Notes: a model not told the origin generated them from the sequence alone. DNA of 64,000 nucleotides from Streptomyces peucetius (GCF_025854275.1 NZ_CP107567.1:7626001-7690000); one strand, 5' to 3'. Shown: positions 18,337 to 27,347, numbered from the stretch's first letter. Program-made: numbers and translations.

Positions 18337-18768
18337 ATGACTGAGCAGGTAAGAGCCACTCCCCAGCTGGACTGGCTGCTGGACAGCCTCGTCGAGCAGA
18401 TCCCGGAGATCCGCTGCGCCATCGTCCTCTCCGGGGACGGCCTTCTTATCGGTAAATCGAAGGGCCTCGGCCGGGACGACGCCGAACATCTGTCGGCAGT
18501 CGGTTCGGGCATGCACAGCCTCGCCCGCGGCGCCGCGCGCCACTTCCACGGCGGAGAGGTCCAGCAGACGGTCATCCAGATGGACAAGGCGTTCCTGTTC
18601 GTCACCGCGGCCGGCAGAGGAGCGAGGCTGGCCGCGATCGCCTCGGAGGAAGTGGATGTCGGGATGATGGCGTTCGAGATGGGCACGCTCGTCAAGCAGG
18701 TGGGCAAGTACCTCAGCGCCGCGCCCCGCGTGCAGGCTTCCTTCCACGGTCACATTCAGGATGCCTGA
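18337..18768 (+). CDS. cvnB: Conservon roadblock/LC7 protein (CvnB type)
   Basis: A 143-residue roadblock/LC7-fold protein. The blocks LDWLLDSLVEQIPEIRCAIVLSGDGLLIG, GLGRDDAEHLSAVGSGMHSLARGA and VIQMDKAFLFVTAAGRGARLAAIAS are the recognised features of CvnB/MglB-like proteins, which act as partners or GTPase-activating factors for the cognate small GTPase. It begins 19 bases after cvnA, with GAGGGA upstream, and overlaps the next gene by 8 bases. A second, unlinked homologue lies at 29474-29878. Confidence 0.95.
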   Translation: MTEQVRATPQLDWLLDSLVEQIPEIRCAIVLSGDGLLIGKSKGLGRDDAEHLSAVGSGMHSLARGAARHFHGGEVQQTVIQMDKAFLFVTAAGRGARLAAIASEEVDVGMMAFEMGTLVKQVGKYLSAAPRVQASFHGHIQDA

Positions 18769-19135
18769 GGCGCGGTGGTCCGACGACGAGGGGGCCGGAC
18801 GCCATGTCCGGCCGTACGCCATCACCGGCGGCCGTACCCGCCACAGTCAGCACGCGTTCGCGCTGATCACGCTCGTCGTCACCAGGTCCCTGGACGACGC
18901 GGGGCACGAGCCCCTGGAGCCGGAGTCGGCCGAGATCCTGGATCTCTGCCGTGAGCGCGCGGTGGCGGTGGCGGAGATCGCCGCTCACCTCGATCTGCCG
19001 GTGAGTGTGGTGAAAGTCCTCTGCGGGGACCTGCTGAACTCCTCGTTGATCCTGGTCCAGTCCCCGCCCGACGAGACGGAGAAGCCGAGCGTGGAACTCA
19101 TCGAAAGGGTGATGGATGCTATCCGCCAGCTCTGA
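18761..19135 (+). CDS. cvnC: Conservon DUF742 protein (CvnC type)
   Basis: A 124-residue DUF742 protein. The N-terminal half has VRPYAITGGRTRHSQ, and the C-terminal half a winged-helix-like part (EILDLCRERAVAVAEIAAHLDLPVSVVKVLCGDLL), the family's signature, suggesting DNA- or protein-binding capacity. It lies between cvnB and the GTPase gene and overlaps both, by 8 and 20 bases, so all are one transcriptional and translational unit. Confidence 0.95.
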   Translation: MPEARWSDDEGAGRHVRPYAITGGRTRHSQHAFALITLVVTRSLDDAGHEPLEPESAEILDLCRERAVAVAEIAAHLDLPVSVVKVLCGDLLNSSLILVQSPPDETEKPSVELIERVMDAIRQL

Positions 19136-19709
19136 GCCGGTCATGCCGACGGCTCTGAAGATCCTCATCGCGGGGGGCTTCGGCGTGGGCAAGACCACCA
19201 TGGTCGGCTCGGTCAGCGAGGTGCCTCCCCTGGAGACCGAGGAACGCATCACCGAGGCGAGCTACGGGATCGACGATCTGGCCGGTGTCGAGGGCAAGCA
19301 CTCGACCACCGTCGCGATGGACTTCGGCCGGATCACCGTCTCCCCCCAGCTGGTGCTCTATCTGTTCGGCACCCCCGGCCAGGACCGCTTCTGGTTCATG
19401 TGGGACGACCTGGCGCTGGGTGCGCTGGGGGCCGTGGTCCTGGCAGACACCCGGCGACTGGACGCCTCGTTCGCCTCGGTGGACTTCTTCGAGGAGCGCC
19501 AGATCCCCTTCGCGGTGGGAGTCAACTGCTTCGACGGCAGGCGGGAATGCACCGCCCAGGAGGTCCGGTCCGCACTGGCGCTCGACCCCGCCACCCCCGT
19601 CATGCTGTGCGACGTCCGTGACCGCAACTCCAGCAAGACGGTGCTGCTCGCCCTGCTGGAGGCGGCGCGGGCGCAGGCGTTCGCCAGGATGACGCCGGCC
19701 GGCCACTGA
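19116..19709 (+). CDS. cvnD: Conservon small GTPase (CvnD type)
   Basis: A 197-residue Ras/MglA-like GTP-binding protein. The P-loop is AGGFGVGKTTMVGSVSE, the switch-II region GTPGQDRFWFMWDDL, and the guanine-specificity region VGVNCFDG replaces the canonical NKxD, as is normal in this family. DTRRLDASFASVDFFEERQIPFAVGVN is the CvnD hallmark. It closes the conservon and would be the switch regulated by the roadblock and kinase-like partners. The start ATG at 19116 has AAAGGG upstream; ATG 19143 (MPTALKILIAGG) is a shorter alternative. Confidence 0.95.
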   Translation: MLSASSEPVMPTALKILIAGGFGVGKTTMVGSVSEVPPLETEERITEASYGIDDLAGVEGKHSTTVAMDFGRITVSPQLVLYLFGTPGQDRFWFMWDDLALGALGAVVLADTRRLDASFASVDFFEERQIPFAVGVNCFDGRRECTAQEVRSALALDPATPVMLCDVRDRNSSKTVLLALLEAARAQAFARMTPAGH

Positions 19710-19757
19710 CGACCGGGCCGCCGACCGGCGAGTACCGCGCGGCGCCGGCGGCCCGGG

Positions 19758-20339
19758 TCACGAGAAGTTCACGAGACGGATGTAGCGCACCCAGTCCCAG
19801 TTCGGGCCCGGATCGGTGTGGGTGGCTCCGGGCACCTCGGAGTGGGCGATGATGTGCGCCCGGTCCTTCGGGATGCCGTACCGGTCGCAGACCGACGCCG
19901 TGAGCGCCGCCGACCGCTCGTACATCGCATGGGTGAAGTACGCCGGCCGGTCCACCCACCCCTCGTGCTCGATGCCGATGCTCCAGGTGTTGTAGTTCCA
20001 GTTGCCGGCGTGCCAGGCGACGTCGCGCTCCCGGACGCACTGTGCGACATGTCCGTCGGACGAGCGGACCACGTAGTGCGCCGAGACCTTTCTCGCCGGG
20101 TCCCGGAAGATCGCCAGGGTGTCGGCGTAGGTCTCCTGCGTCACGTGCACGACGACGTACCGCACCGGGAAGGAGGAAGGCCTGTTCGAGGCGGTGAAGT
20201 TGCCCGAGGAGGCCGGCACCCACTCGGCGTACGGATAGTCGGTGCCCGCCCGGGTGGCGGCCCGGGCCGGCGGCGTGGACAGCAGAGCGGGGACGGACGC
20301 CGCGGCGGCGGCGCCCCGGAGCAGAGTTCTGCGGTCCAC
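19758..20339 (-). CDS. Exported N-acetylmuramoyl-L-alanine amidase (PGRP/Amidase_2)
   Basis: A 193-residue secreted amidase that cleaves the bond between N-acetylmuramic acid and L-alanine of peptidoglycan. The N-terminus DRRTLLRGAAAAASVPALLS looks like a Tat signal with a twin arginine. The zinc site is built from His in RYVVVHVTQ, and His and Asp in IIAHSEVPGATHTDPGPNWDW; VSAHYVVRSSDG and WSIGIEHEG are the family motifs. The GTG at 20339 has AGGAGAAGG just upstream, so it is preferred over more distant upstream starts. Confidence 0.9.
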   Translation of the reverse strand: MDRRTLLRGAAAAASVPALLSTPPARAATRAGTDYPYAEWVPASSGNFTASNRPSSFPVRYVVVHVTQETYADTLAIFRDPARKVSAHYVVRSSDGHVAQCVRERDVAWHAGNWNYNTWSIGIEHEGWVDRPAYFTHAMYERSAALTASVCDRYGIPKDRAHIIAHSEVPGATHTDPGPNWDWVRYIRLVNFS

Positions 20340-20505
20340 AGGGCCTTCTCCTGGTGGGGGGAGGGGAGCGCGGCAGGACAAGGCCCGTGAGAGCCTCGCG
20401 GCCCTACGGTACTGGCGGCCGAGTGAACTGCGGAAGGACACGTCGGTAGCCAACGGTTATTGATATGAACGGGAGTTGGGGCTCAGCCGTGCGGTCCGCC
20501 GCCCG

Positions 20506-21792
20506 TCAGGCACTCTCTCCGAGGGCACCCGCCAGCGCCTCGGCGGGATCGGGCGAGGCGGGACCGGCCGGTGCCCACACGCCCCTTTCCTTGCGGAACG
20601 GCCACCACTGGCCGTCCGGCCCCAGGCGCAGTTGCGTCCCGGCGCCGACGACCGTCCAGCGGGCCGGCCCCGCGGGACGCAGCCGGGGCCGGTCCGCGTC
20701 CGCAGCCTCCGCCCAGGCGGCCGCGAGCGCGTGCTCCGCCCGTGCCCGCAGCACCGCGTCGGGTGTGAACTCCTCCTCCAGCGCCGCCAGTCCGGCGGCT
20801 CGGCCGAACCGCCAGGCACGAACGGCCAGTTCGACGTCGGCGCGCGTCCTTCCCGTCGCGGCGGCGAGCCGGCCGGTGATCACCGGGCCCGGCACCGAAG
20901 CGGCCATCCGCACCGCGTCCCGGTCCTGGGACGGCTCCGGCTCCGGAGGCTGCTCGTCATGCCCGGGCGCGAGGGCCTGCGCCAGCATGAGACGGGCGCG
21001 CGCCGCCGCGTCCGCGACGAGGAACTCCAGCGCCGCGGTGTCCAGTCCGTGCCCCGGAGGTGTCTGAGTGTCCAGGGCCGGGGCCGGTCCGGGCTCGTCG
21101 GGCACCGGGGGCGCAGGGGGCAGCGGAGGCAGGATGCTCCCCGCTCCGAACGCCTCGTCCGCGCGTACACCGCCCGGCGTCGTCGCCTCTTCGGCCGCCG
21201 GCTCCTGAGCCCGGGCCACGCTGCGCAACTGCAGTTCGTCCAGCAGACGGCGCTCCCCGCGCCCGCGCATGAGCAGCAGCACGAACGGGTCCTGGTCCAG
21301 CAGACGGGCCACCTGGTAGCAGAGGGCCGCCGTGTGCGGACAGTGGTCCCACGCCTCGCAGCTGCACCCGGGCTCCAGGTCGCCGATACCGGGCAGGAGT
21401 TCCACACCGGCCGCGGCGGCGTCCTCCACCAGGTGCGGCGGCATGTCCCGGTCGAGCAGCGCCGCGATGTGACCCGCCCGGTCCGTGGCCATGTCGAGGA
21501 ACCGTTCCCAGTCCTGCTCGCTCAGCTCCTGGAGCAGCACGTCACTGCGGTACGCCGTGCCGTCGCTGTCCCGTACCACCGCGGTGATCCGTCCGGGCCG
21601 GACGGAGACGGCGCCGACCGCGCCCTGCCGTGCCTGCCGGCGGCCCTTCTTCAGCTGCTCGCCGTCGAGCGCCGTGTCCTGCAGGGCCTTGATCCAGGCC
21701 TGGCCCCACCATGTCTGCGCGAAACCCCTGCCGTGGGCCGGCGGGAGCGCGGCGAAGGTCCGCTCGAGGTCCCGTCCGTCGGGTGCGTTCAT
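20506..21792 (-). CDS. SWIM zinc-finger protein
   Basis: A 428-residue protein whose SWIM zinc finger lies about residue 140-160 (PGCSCEAWDHCPHTAAL, the CxC...CxH ligands). The N-terminal WWGQAWIKALQDTALD block and Gly/Arg-rich GRRQARQGAVGAVSVRPG are typical of SWIM proteins encoded next to SNF2 helicases in actinobacteria. The middle is an acidic, Pro/Ala-rich linker and the end a conserved alpha-helical part. Its ATG overlaps the stop of the helicase gene (ATGA). SWIM fingers bind DNA or proteins; the pair may act in DNA repair or recombination, which is inference. Confidence 0.9.
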   Translation of the reverse strand: MNAPDGRDLERTFAALPPAHGRGFAQTWWGQAWIKALQDTALDGEQLKKGRRQARQGAVGAVSVRPGRITAVVRDSDGTAYRSDVLLQELSEQDWERFLDMATDRAGHIAALLDRDMPPHLVEDAAAAGVELLPGIGDLEPGCSCEAWDHCPHTAALCYQVARLLDQDPFVLLLMRGRGERRLLDELQLRSVARAQEPAAEEATTPGGVRADEAFGAGSILPPLPPAPPVPDEPGPAPALDTQTPPGHGLDTAALEFLVADAAARARLMLAQALAPGHDEQPPEPEPSQDRDAVRMAASVPGPVITGRLAAATGRTRADVELAVRAWRFGRAAGLAALEEEFTPDAVLRARAEHALAAAWAEAADADRPRLRPAGPARWTVVGAGTQLRLGPDGQWWPFRKERGVWAPAGPASPDPAEALAGALGESA

Positions 21793-24665
21793 CGTCCAGC
21801 TCCTCGCAGTTCGACCAGCTCGGCCAGTTCGTCGTCGGTCAGTTCGGTGAGGGCCGCCTCGCCGGAACCGAGCACCGAGTCCGCCAGGTCCTTCTTCCGT
21901 TCCAGCATCCGGGCGATCCGGTCCTCGATCGTGCCCTCGGCGATCAGCCGGTGCACCTGCACCGGCCGGTCCTGCCCGATCCGGTAGGCACGGTCGGTGG
22001 CCTGCGCCTCGACGGCCGGGTTCCACCACCGGTCGTAATGCACCACATGCTCGGCCCTGGTGAGGTTCAGGCCGGTGCCCGCCGCCTTCAGCGACAGCAG
22101 GAACACCGGGATCTCACCGTTCTGGAAGCGGGCCACCATCGCCTCCCGCTCCGGCACCGAAGTGCCGCCGTGCAGGAACTGCGTCCGCACGCCGCGCTCG
22201 GCGAGATGCTCCTCCAGCAGCCGCGCCATCCGCACGTACTGCGTGAAGACGAGCACGCTCGCGTCCTCGGCCAGGATGGTGTCCAGCAGTTCGTCGAGCA
22301 GTTCGAGTTTGCCCGAGCGGTCCGCGATCCTGGGCCGTTCCTCCTTGAGGTACTGCGCGGGATGGTTGCAGATCTGCTTCAGCGAGGTCAGCAGCTTCAC
22401 CACCAGACCGCGCCGCTCCATGCCGTCCGCCCCGGAGATCGCGGTGAGGGTCTCGCGCACCACCGCTTCGTACAGCCCCGCCTGTTCCGGCGTCAGGGAC
22501 ACGGCCCGGTCGGTCTCGGTCTTGGGCGGCAGCTCGGGCGCGATGCCCGGGTCGGACTTGCGCCTGCGCAGCAGGAACGGCCGGATCAGCGCGGCCAGTC
22601 GGCGGGCGGCCGCCGGGTCGGTGCCCCCCTCGACCGCCTGCGCGTAGCGGCTGCGGAAGGTTCCGAGGCGCCCGAGCAGACCGGGCGTCGTCCAGTCGAG
22701 GATCGCCCACAGCTCGGACAGGTTGTTCTCCACGGGGGTGCCGGTGAGGGCGACCCGTGCCTTCGCGCCGATGGTGCGCAGCTGCCGGGCGGTGGCCGAG
22801 TACGGGTTCTTGACGTGCTGCGCCTCGTCGGCGACCACCATGCCCCACGAGGCGCCGGCGAGCCGCTTTGCGTCCAGACGCATCGTGCCGTACGTCGTCA
22901 GGACGAACTCGCCGTCGGCGAGGCCCTCCAGGGAACGGGCGGCGCCGTGGAAGCGCCGTACCGGGGTGCCGGGGGCGAACTTCTCGACCTCGCGCTGCCA
23001 GTTGCCCATCAGGGACGTCGGGCAGACGACCAGGGTCGGGCCGGCGGCCGAGGCGTCGGTCTGCCGGTGCAGATGCAGTGCGATGAGCGTGATGGTCTTG
23101 CCGAGTCCCATGTCGTCGGCGAGGCAGCCGCCGAGGCCGAGGGACGTCATCCGGTGCAGCCAGCCCAGACCGCGCAGCTGGTAGTCGCGCAGGCTCGCCG
23201 CGAGCGCCGCCGGCTGGGCCACGTCCTGCGGCCCTCCTTCCGGATCGGCGAGCCGCGCGCGGAGCCGTTCGAGCGCGCCGGACGCCTCCACAGCGACCGT
23301 GCGCCCGTCCACCTCGGTGGTGCCGGTCAGTACGGCGCCGAGGGCGTCGACGGGGGACATCTTGCGGTCCTGGCTCTCACGGGCGCGTCGCACCTCCGCC
23401 GGATCGACGAGGACCCATGCGTCGCGCAGCCGCACCACGGGCCGGCCCGCCTCGGCGAGCCGGTCGAGCTCGGCGCGGGTGAGCTGGTGGTCCCCCAGTG
23501 CGAAACGCCAGTCGAAGGAGAGCAGGGCGTCCGCGGACAGGAACGACGGAAGGCCCGAGGAGCGCTCGTCCAGGCCGTGCCCGTCCCCGCCGGGAGAGCC
23601 GATCACCGCACGCGCGGTCAGCCGGCGGGCGAGCTGCCGCGGCCAGTGCACCTGGACACCGGTGGCAGCCAGCGCTCGTGACGCCTCGCCCAGCAGCTCC
23701 GCGACCTCCTCGTCGGCGAGTTCGACGGCGTCGGGCACGGCGGCCTGGAGGAGGGGCGCCAGCGCCGGCCAGGCGCGGGCCGCGCGGCGCAGCGCGAGGA
23801 GCGCGTCCAGCCGGGCCCGCGGCCCGAACCCGGCTGCCGCGGCACCGGTGCCGGCCCACACGTCGGCGGCGTCGGCCACGAGCGCGGCGTCGTTGACGCC
23901 GTGGATCTGCAGCACCGCACGGAACGCGGGAGCTTCGCCCCCCGCTCCGTCGTGCTCCGGGCCGGCCGGTTCTTCGTCGCGTTCCAGGCCCGTCAGTTCG
24001 ACCCGGAGGGAGAGGCGCACGCCGGCGTCGTACCCGGCGGCGATGTCCGCGGCCCAGGCCCGCAGACCGGGCAGGTGCTGGGGTTCCTGCGCGGCGAACG
24101 CGGCGCCCCCGGCGGCGAGGGGGGCGGCGGGTGAGCGGGGCAGGCCGTCCGCGACCGCGTCCAGGAACCGGCGCAGCAGGCCCTCCGGTTCGGGCAGCAG
24201 CAGCGTCCCGGCCGCCGGGTCCAGGGGGACGGCATGGGCGGCGGGCGGCATGGAGGCGGCCAGCGTCCGCAGCCGCTCCAGGTCCTCGGGCGCGAGCGGG
24301 CCCGCCCGCCAGCTGTCCATGCCGGTGGGGCTCAGACCGGGCAGAAGCAGTCCACGCGAGGCCAGTTGGAGCGCCAGCACCGCCGCCGCCCCCCAGAACG
24401 CCGCCGACCCGGAGGCGCCGCCGGCGGCGCGGGCCCGGGTCAGGACCGGCAGCGCGTCCCCCACGGGCAGCAGCAGCGCGGGTACTTCGGTGGTGCGGAG
24501 GCCGGCCGTGACGACAGTGAGGGGCCGGAGCGCGTCGTCGCCGACGGGCAGCGCGTCCCCGTCCGGGTGCCAGAACGCGACATGGCCGGTACGGGCCGGA
24601 TCGCCCGGGATGAAGACGGCCGAGCAGCGGGTGAGTGCGGTGAGCGCGGGCAGGTCGACATGCAC
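21789..24665 (-). CDS. SNF2-family DNA helicase/translocase
   Basis: A 958-residue SNF2 ATPase. The first half (about 1-430) is the actinobacterial N-terminal region, followed by motif I DDMGLGKTITLIA, motif Ia TLVVCPTSLMGNWQREV, motif II VVADEAQHVKNP, motif III ALTGTPVENNLSELWAI and the helicase C domain ending in QATDRAYRIGQDRPVQVHRL. It translocates on DNA using ATP. It is transcribed ahead of the SWIM gene as one operon. A TTG at 24683 is also in frame, but GAGGA lies 11 bases before the GTG at 24665, so that start is chosen with moderate certainty. Confidence 0.92.
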   Translation of the reverse strand: MHVDLPALTALTRCSAVFIPGDPARTGHVAFWHPDGDALPVGDDALRPLTVVTAGLRTTEVPALLLPVGDALPVLTRARAAGGASGSAAFWGAAAVLALQLASRGLLLPGLSPTGMDSWRAGPLAPEDLERLRTLAASMPPAAHAVPLDPAAGTLLLPEPEGLLRRFLDAVADGLPRSPAAPLAAGGAAFAAQEPQHLPGLRAWAADIAAGYDAGVRLSLRVELTGLERDEEPAGPEHDGAGGEAPAFRAVLQIHGVNDAALVADAADVWAGTGAAAAGFGPRARLDALLALRRAARAWPALAPLLQAAVPDAVELADEEVAELLGEASRALAATGVQVHWPRQLARRLTARAVIGSPGGDGHGLDERSSGLPSFLSADALLSFDWRFALGDHQLTRAELDRLAEAGRPVVRLRDAWVLVDPAEVRRARESQDRKMSPVDALGAVLTGTTEVDGRTVAVEASGALERLRARLADPEGGPQDVAQPAALAASLRDYQLRGLGWLHRMTSLGLGGCLADDMGLGKTITLIALHLHRQTDASAAGPTLVVCPTSLMGNWQREVEKFAPGTPVRRFHGAARSLEGLADGEFVLTTYGTMRLDAKRLAGASWGMVVADEAQHVKNPYSATARQLRTIGAKARVALTGTPVENNLSELWAILDWTTPGLLGRLGTFRSRYAQAVEGGTDPAAARRLAALIRPFLLRRRKSDPGIAPELPPKTETDRAVSLTPEQAGLYEAVVRETLTAISGADGMERRGLVVKLLTSLKQICNHPAQYLKEERPRIADRSGKLELLDELLDTILAEDASVLVFTQYVRMARLLEEHLAERGVRTQFLHGGTSVPEREAMVARFQNGEIPVFLLSLKAAGTGLNLTRAEHVVHYDRWWNPAVEAQATDRAYRIGQDRPVQVHRLIAEGTIEDRIARMLERKKDLADSVLGSGEAALTELTDDELAELVELRGAGR

Positions 24666-24997
24666 GGCGATGACTGTCCTCAAATTTGACTACTGCGGAG
24701 ACCGAAGCGCCGAGGGTACAACACCGGGCCCCGCCCCGGGGGCCGGCGACCGGTGACATGGCTCACTCCACGGCCGGGCTCCGGCTGCCGTACCGTCGAG
24801 GGTGCAGTCAGCGCCACCCCGGACAGCGGGATTGCCCCCGCGGGACCCGGGGGGTGGCGCCATCGCCCCGAAGGGCCCCCGGTCCATACGTTTGTCAGGC
24901 CGGAGCAGTCGGACAGTTCGCGCATCCGGCGCACCCACACGTCTTTCGCGCTCGCGCGTATCCGGCGCACCCGTCGTCCACAGACCGGAGACCCACC
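24666..24997. promoter_or_regulatory. Divergent promoter region with direct repeats (helicase / desaturase)
   Basis: This 332-base interval separates the minus-strand SNF2 operon from the plus-strand desaturase. No gene is seen in it. The 13-base sequence ATCCGGCGCACCC occurs at 24924-24936 and again at 24960-24972, start to start 36 bases, just before the desaturase. The spacing of about 3.5 helical turns suggests a possible regulator-binding pair, but this is not proven. Confidence 0.45.
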
Positions 24998-26074
24998 ATG
25001 CCCCAGGGCACCGCCGTCCTCGCCCCGCCCGCCGCCCCTATCGCAGCCCGGCCCGCCGGCAGTGAATTCGCACCGTTGCTGCGGACCGTCAAGGAGCAGG
25101 GGCTGCTGGAGCGCCGCACCGGCTGGTACGCGCGCGGCATCATCGTGAACCTCGCGGCTCTCGCCGCCGTCGTCGCCGGAGTGGCGCTGGCCGGGGGTTC
25201 CTGGTGGGTGTTGCTCCTCGCGCCGCTGTTGGCCCTGTTCTCCACCCGCGCCGCCTTCTTCGGTCACGACGCCGGACACGCGCAGATCGCCGCGGACCGC
25301 CGCACCAACCGGATCATCCAGCTGGTCCACGCCAACCTGCTGCTCGGGATGAGCCAGGAGTGGTGGAACGACAAGCACAACCGGCACCACGCCAACCCGA
25401 ACCACCTCGACAAGGACCCCGACGTCGCGGCCGACGTCCTCGTCTTCAGCGAGAAGCACACGGCGGGCCGTGCCGGAGTGAGCGGCTGGCTCACCCGTCA
25501 CCAGGCGTGGCTGTTCTTCCCGCTCACCACGCTCGAGGGCATCGCGCTCAAGGTCTACGGCTTCCGCGCCGTGTTCTCCCGAAGCGGCGGGGGCCGCCAG
25601 TCGCGCGGGGGACGCGTCCTCGAGGGCGCGATGCTCCTCGCGCACGTCGCCGCCTACGCGACCCTGCTGCTGACCACCATGCCCCTCGGGCAGGCGGTGC
25701 TGTTCGCGCTCGTGCACCAGATGGTCCTGGGCCTCCACCTCGGCATGGCCTTCGCCCCGAACCACAAGGGCATGGAGATGCCCGACGAGGAGACCGGCAA
25801 GGCCTGGGGTCATCTGCGCCGGCAGGTCCTCACCTCGCGCAACATACGCGGCGGCCACGTCACGGACTGGTTCCTCGGCGGTCTGAACTACCAGATCGAG
25901 CACCACCTCTTTCCGAGCATGCCCCGCCCGCACCTGAAGCTCGCCCAGCCGCTGGTGCGCGCACACTGCCGCTCGCTGGACATCCCGTTCACGGAGACCG
26001 GGCTCGTCGAGTCGTACCGCCAGGCCCTCGCCCACCTGCACGAGGTCGGCGAACCGCTGCGAACAGCCGCATAG
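24998..26074 (+). CDS. Membrane fatty acid desaturase
   Basis: A 358-residue integral membrane di-iron desaturase. The three histidine boxes are intact: HDAGH (about residue 90), HNRHH in WNDKHNRHHANPNH (about 127) and QIEHHLF near residue 302, with HKGME in between. Hydrophobic pairs of helices around residues 50-85 and 205-250 fit the family. It introduces a double bond into acyl chains of membrane lipids. The ATG at 24998 follows a weak CCGGAG. It is followed closely by a small membrane protein gene. Confidence 0.92.
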   Translation: MPQGTAVLAPPAAPIAARPAGSEFAPLLRTVKEQGLLERRTGWYARGIIVNLAALAAVVAGVALAGGSWWVLLLAPLLALFSTRAAFFGHDAGHAQIAADRRTNRIIQLVHANLLLGMSQEWWNDKHNRHHANPNHLDKDPDVAADVLVFSEKHTAGRAGVSGWLTRHQAWLFFPLTTLEGIALKVYGFRAVFSRSGGGRQSRGGRVLEGAMLLAHVAAYATLLLTTMPLGQAVLFALVHQMVLGLHLGMAFAPNHKGMEMPDEETGKAWGHLRRQVLTSRNIRGGHVTDWFLGGLNYQIEHHLFPSMPRPHLKLAQPLVRAHCRSLDIPFTETGLVESYRQALAHLHEVGEPLRTAA

Positions 26075-26143
26075 TGGAACCCTGGGGCGAGTGTGCACGT
26101 TCTCATGACAGGAGCGGCCACGGCCGCGGAGGAGGCGTCGGAA

Positions 26144-26326
26144 ATGTCGACACGCACAAAGATCGTGATCGGGGGAGTGGCCGTCGGCCTGCTCCTGATG
26201 CCGCTGCTCGGATTCTGGCTGTCGCTGCTGGTGGTGCTCGGTGTGCCGACGGTGGCGTACCTGATGCTCGACCCGAGCCAGCGCCGCAGGCTGCGGCGTG
26301 TGTCCCGCAAGGAGATCGGCCGCTGA
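26144..26326 (+). CDS. Small membrane protein downstream of the desaturase (60 aa)
   Basis: A 60-residue protein with two short hydrophobic segments (IVIGGVAVGLLLMPLLGF and WLSLLVVLGVPTVAYLML) and a basic C-terminus (RRRLRRVSRKEIGR). The ATG at 26144 follows GGAGG with good spacing; an ATG at 26105 would give an N-terminal extension. It is 70 bases after the desaturase on the same strand. I do not recognise a function. Confidence 0.65.
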   Translation: MSTRTKIVIGGVAVGLLLMPLLGFWLSLLVVLGVPTVAYLMLDPSQRRRLRRVSRKEIGR

Positions 26327-26350
26327 CCGCACGGCCGGCAGACCGCTGAA

Positions 26351-26380
26351 CGGCACCCGGGCCCCAGGGCCCGGGTGCCG
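26351..26380. terminator. Hairpin between convergent genes
   Basis: CGGCACCCGGGCCC pairs perfectly with GGGCCCGGGTGCCG around a 2-base loop, between the stop of the small membrane protein and the end of the frameshifted minus-strand gene. A two-way terminator is the simplest reading. Confidence 0.7.
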
Positions 26381-26479
26381 GCGCGTTCCGTTCCGGGGCC
26401 GGGCCCTTGCCGCCCGGGGCCTCTCGCATCGACGTGTCGGCGTGCGCCCTCGGGGACGAAGACCTCAGGAGGGGCGGCC

Positions 26480-27272
26480 TCAGGACGGGTGGACGGCCAC
26501 CTTCTCCAGCGCCTCCAGCAGCCCCGGCAGCTCCGGGCCGCGGCCCACCGGGACGACCTCCCCCGGCTCCTCGTCCAGCAGCAGGAACGCGATGTCGTCG
26601 GTCCTGGCGACCAGCGACCAGCCGGGCCCGTCCGCGCGCAGCGTCCTGGCGCCGCCCGGCGCGAAAGACGAGCGCACCCGGCCCGGCGGCGGTGCCGACT
26701 CCACGTACACCCTGGCCTCCTCCAGGGCGCGGCGGACAGCCTCACGCGGCTGTGGGCGCCCCTCCAGGGGTGGGCCCGAGGCGGTCCCCGCCTCGGCGTC
26801 GTCGATCTGGGCCCGCCACTGCGCCCACTGCAGCGCCACCTCGTCCGCGCCGAGCCGCCGCTGGGCAGGGCCCCAGGTGTCCGGGTCGGGCGGGGCGAGC
26901 GGCGGCCGGTCGCCCTCCTCGGGGGCGGGGTCGTGCGGCGCCGGAACCCCGGGCGCGGCGACGGCGACGGCCAGCGGCCAGCCCGGCAGCGCCGCCACCA
27001 CACTGTGCTCGGTCGTAGTCCATTCCGCAGTCCCACGAGGCGATGGCGACGGCGACGAGCGACACGTCGTCGACCACGACCGTCCAGCGGGCACCGCCGG
27101 AGTCCTGGCCGATGACCAGCCCGTAGCCCTCGGCGTACGGTTCGAGGGCCAGCGCCTCGCAGGCGGCCGGGTAGTCGTCGCCGAGCACGCTCGGGAACTG
27201 CGCGGGTGTGAGCAGCACCGCGGTCAGCACATACAGCGAGTCGTCGTCGACGGTGTCTTCCGCGCCGGCCAC
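26480..27272 (-). pseudogene. Conserved actinobacterial hypothetical protein, frame broken near 27011
   Basis: The first part, from a GTG at 27272 with GGGGAGG six bases upstream, encodes an acidic protein up to ASWDCGMDYDR. The conserved continuation TEHSVVAALPGWPLAVAVAAPG lies in the next frame, which runs on to 26480 and ends EALEKVAVHPS. Removing one base at 27011-27012 (a GG pair on the plus strand) restores a single frame of about 263 residues, joining DYDR to TEHSVV. The C-terminal part contains ARTDDIAFLLLDEEPGEVVPVGRGPE. Function is unknown. The break may be a real +1 mutation, programmed slippage or a sequencing error. Confidence 0.7.
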
Positions 27273-27347
27273 GGCAACCTCCCCTGCCCATCGTTCGTCG
27301 GCGCACCTTAACCAGTGGGTAACCCGCACGTCGAGAGTGGGCGGCGG

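Noticed and set aside
21711-23681. Long plus-strand open frame opposite the SNF2 helicase
   Set aside because: All helicase motifs are on the minus strand; the opposite frame is an artefact of high GC content.
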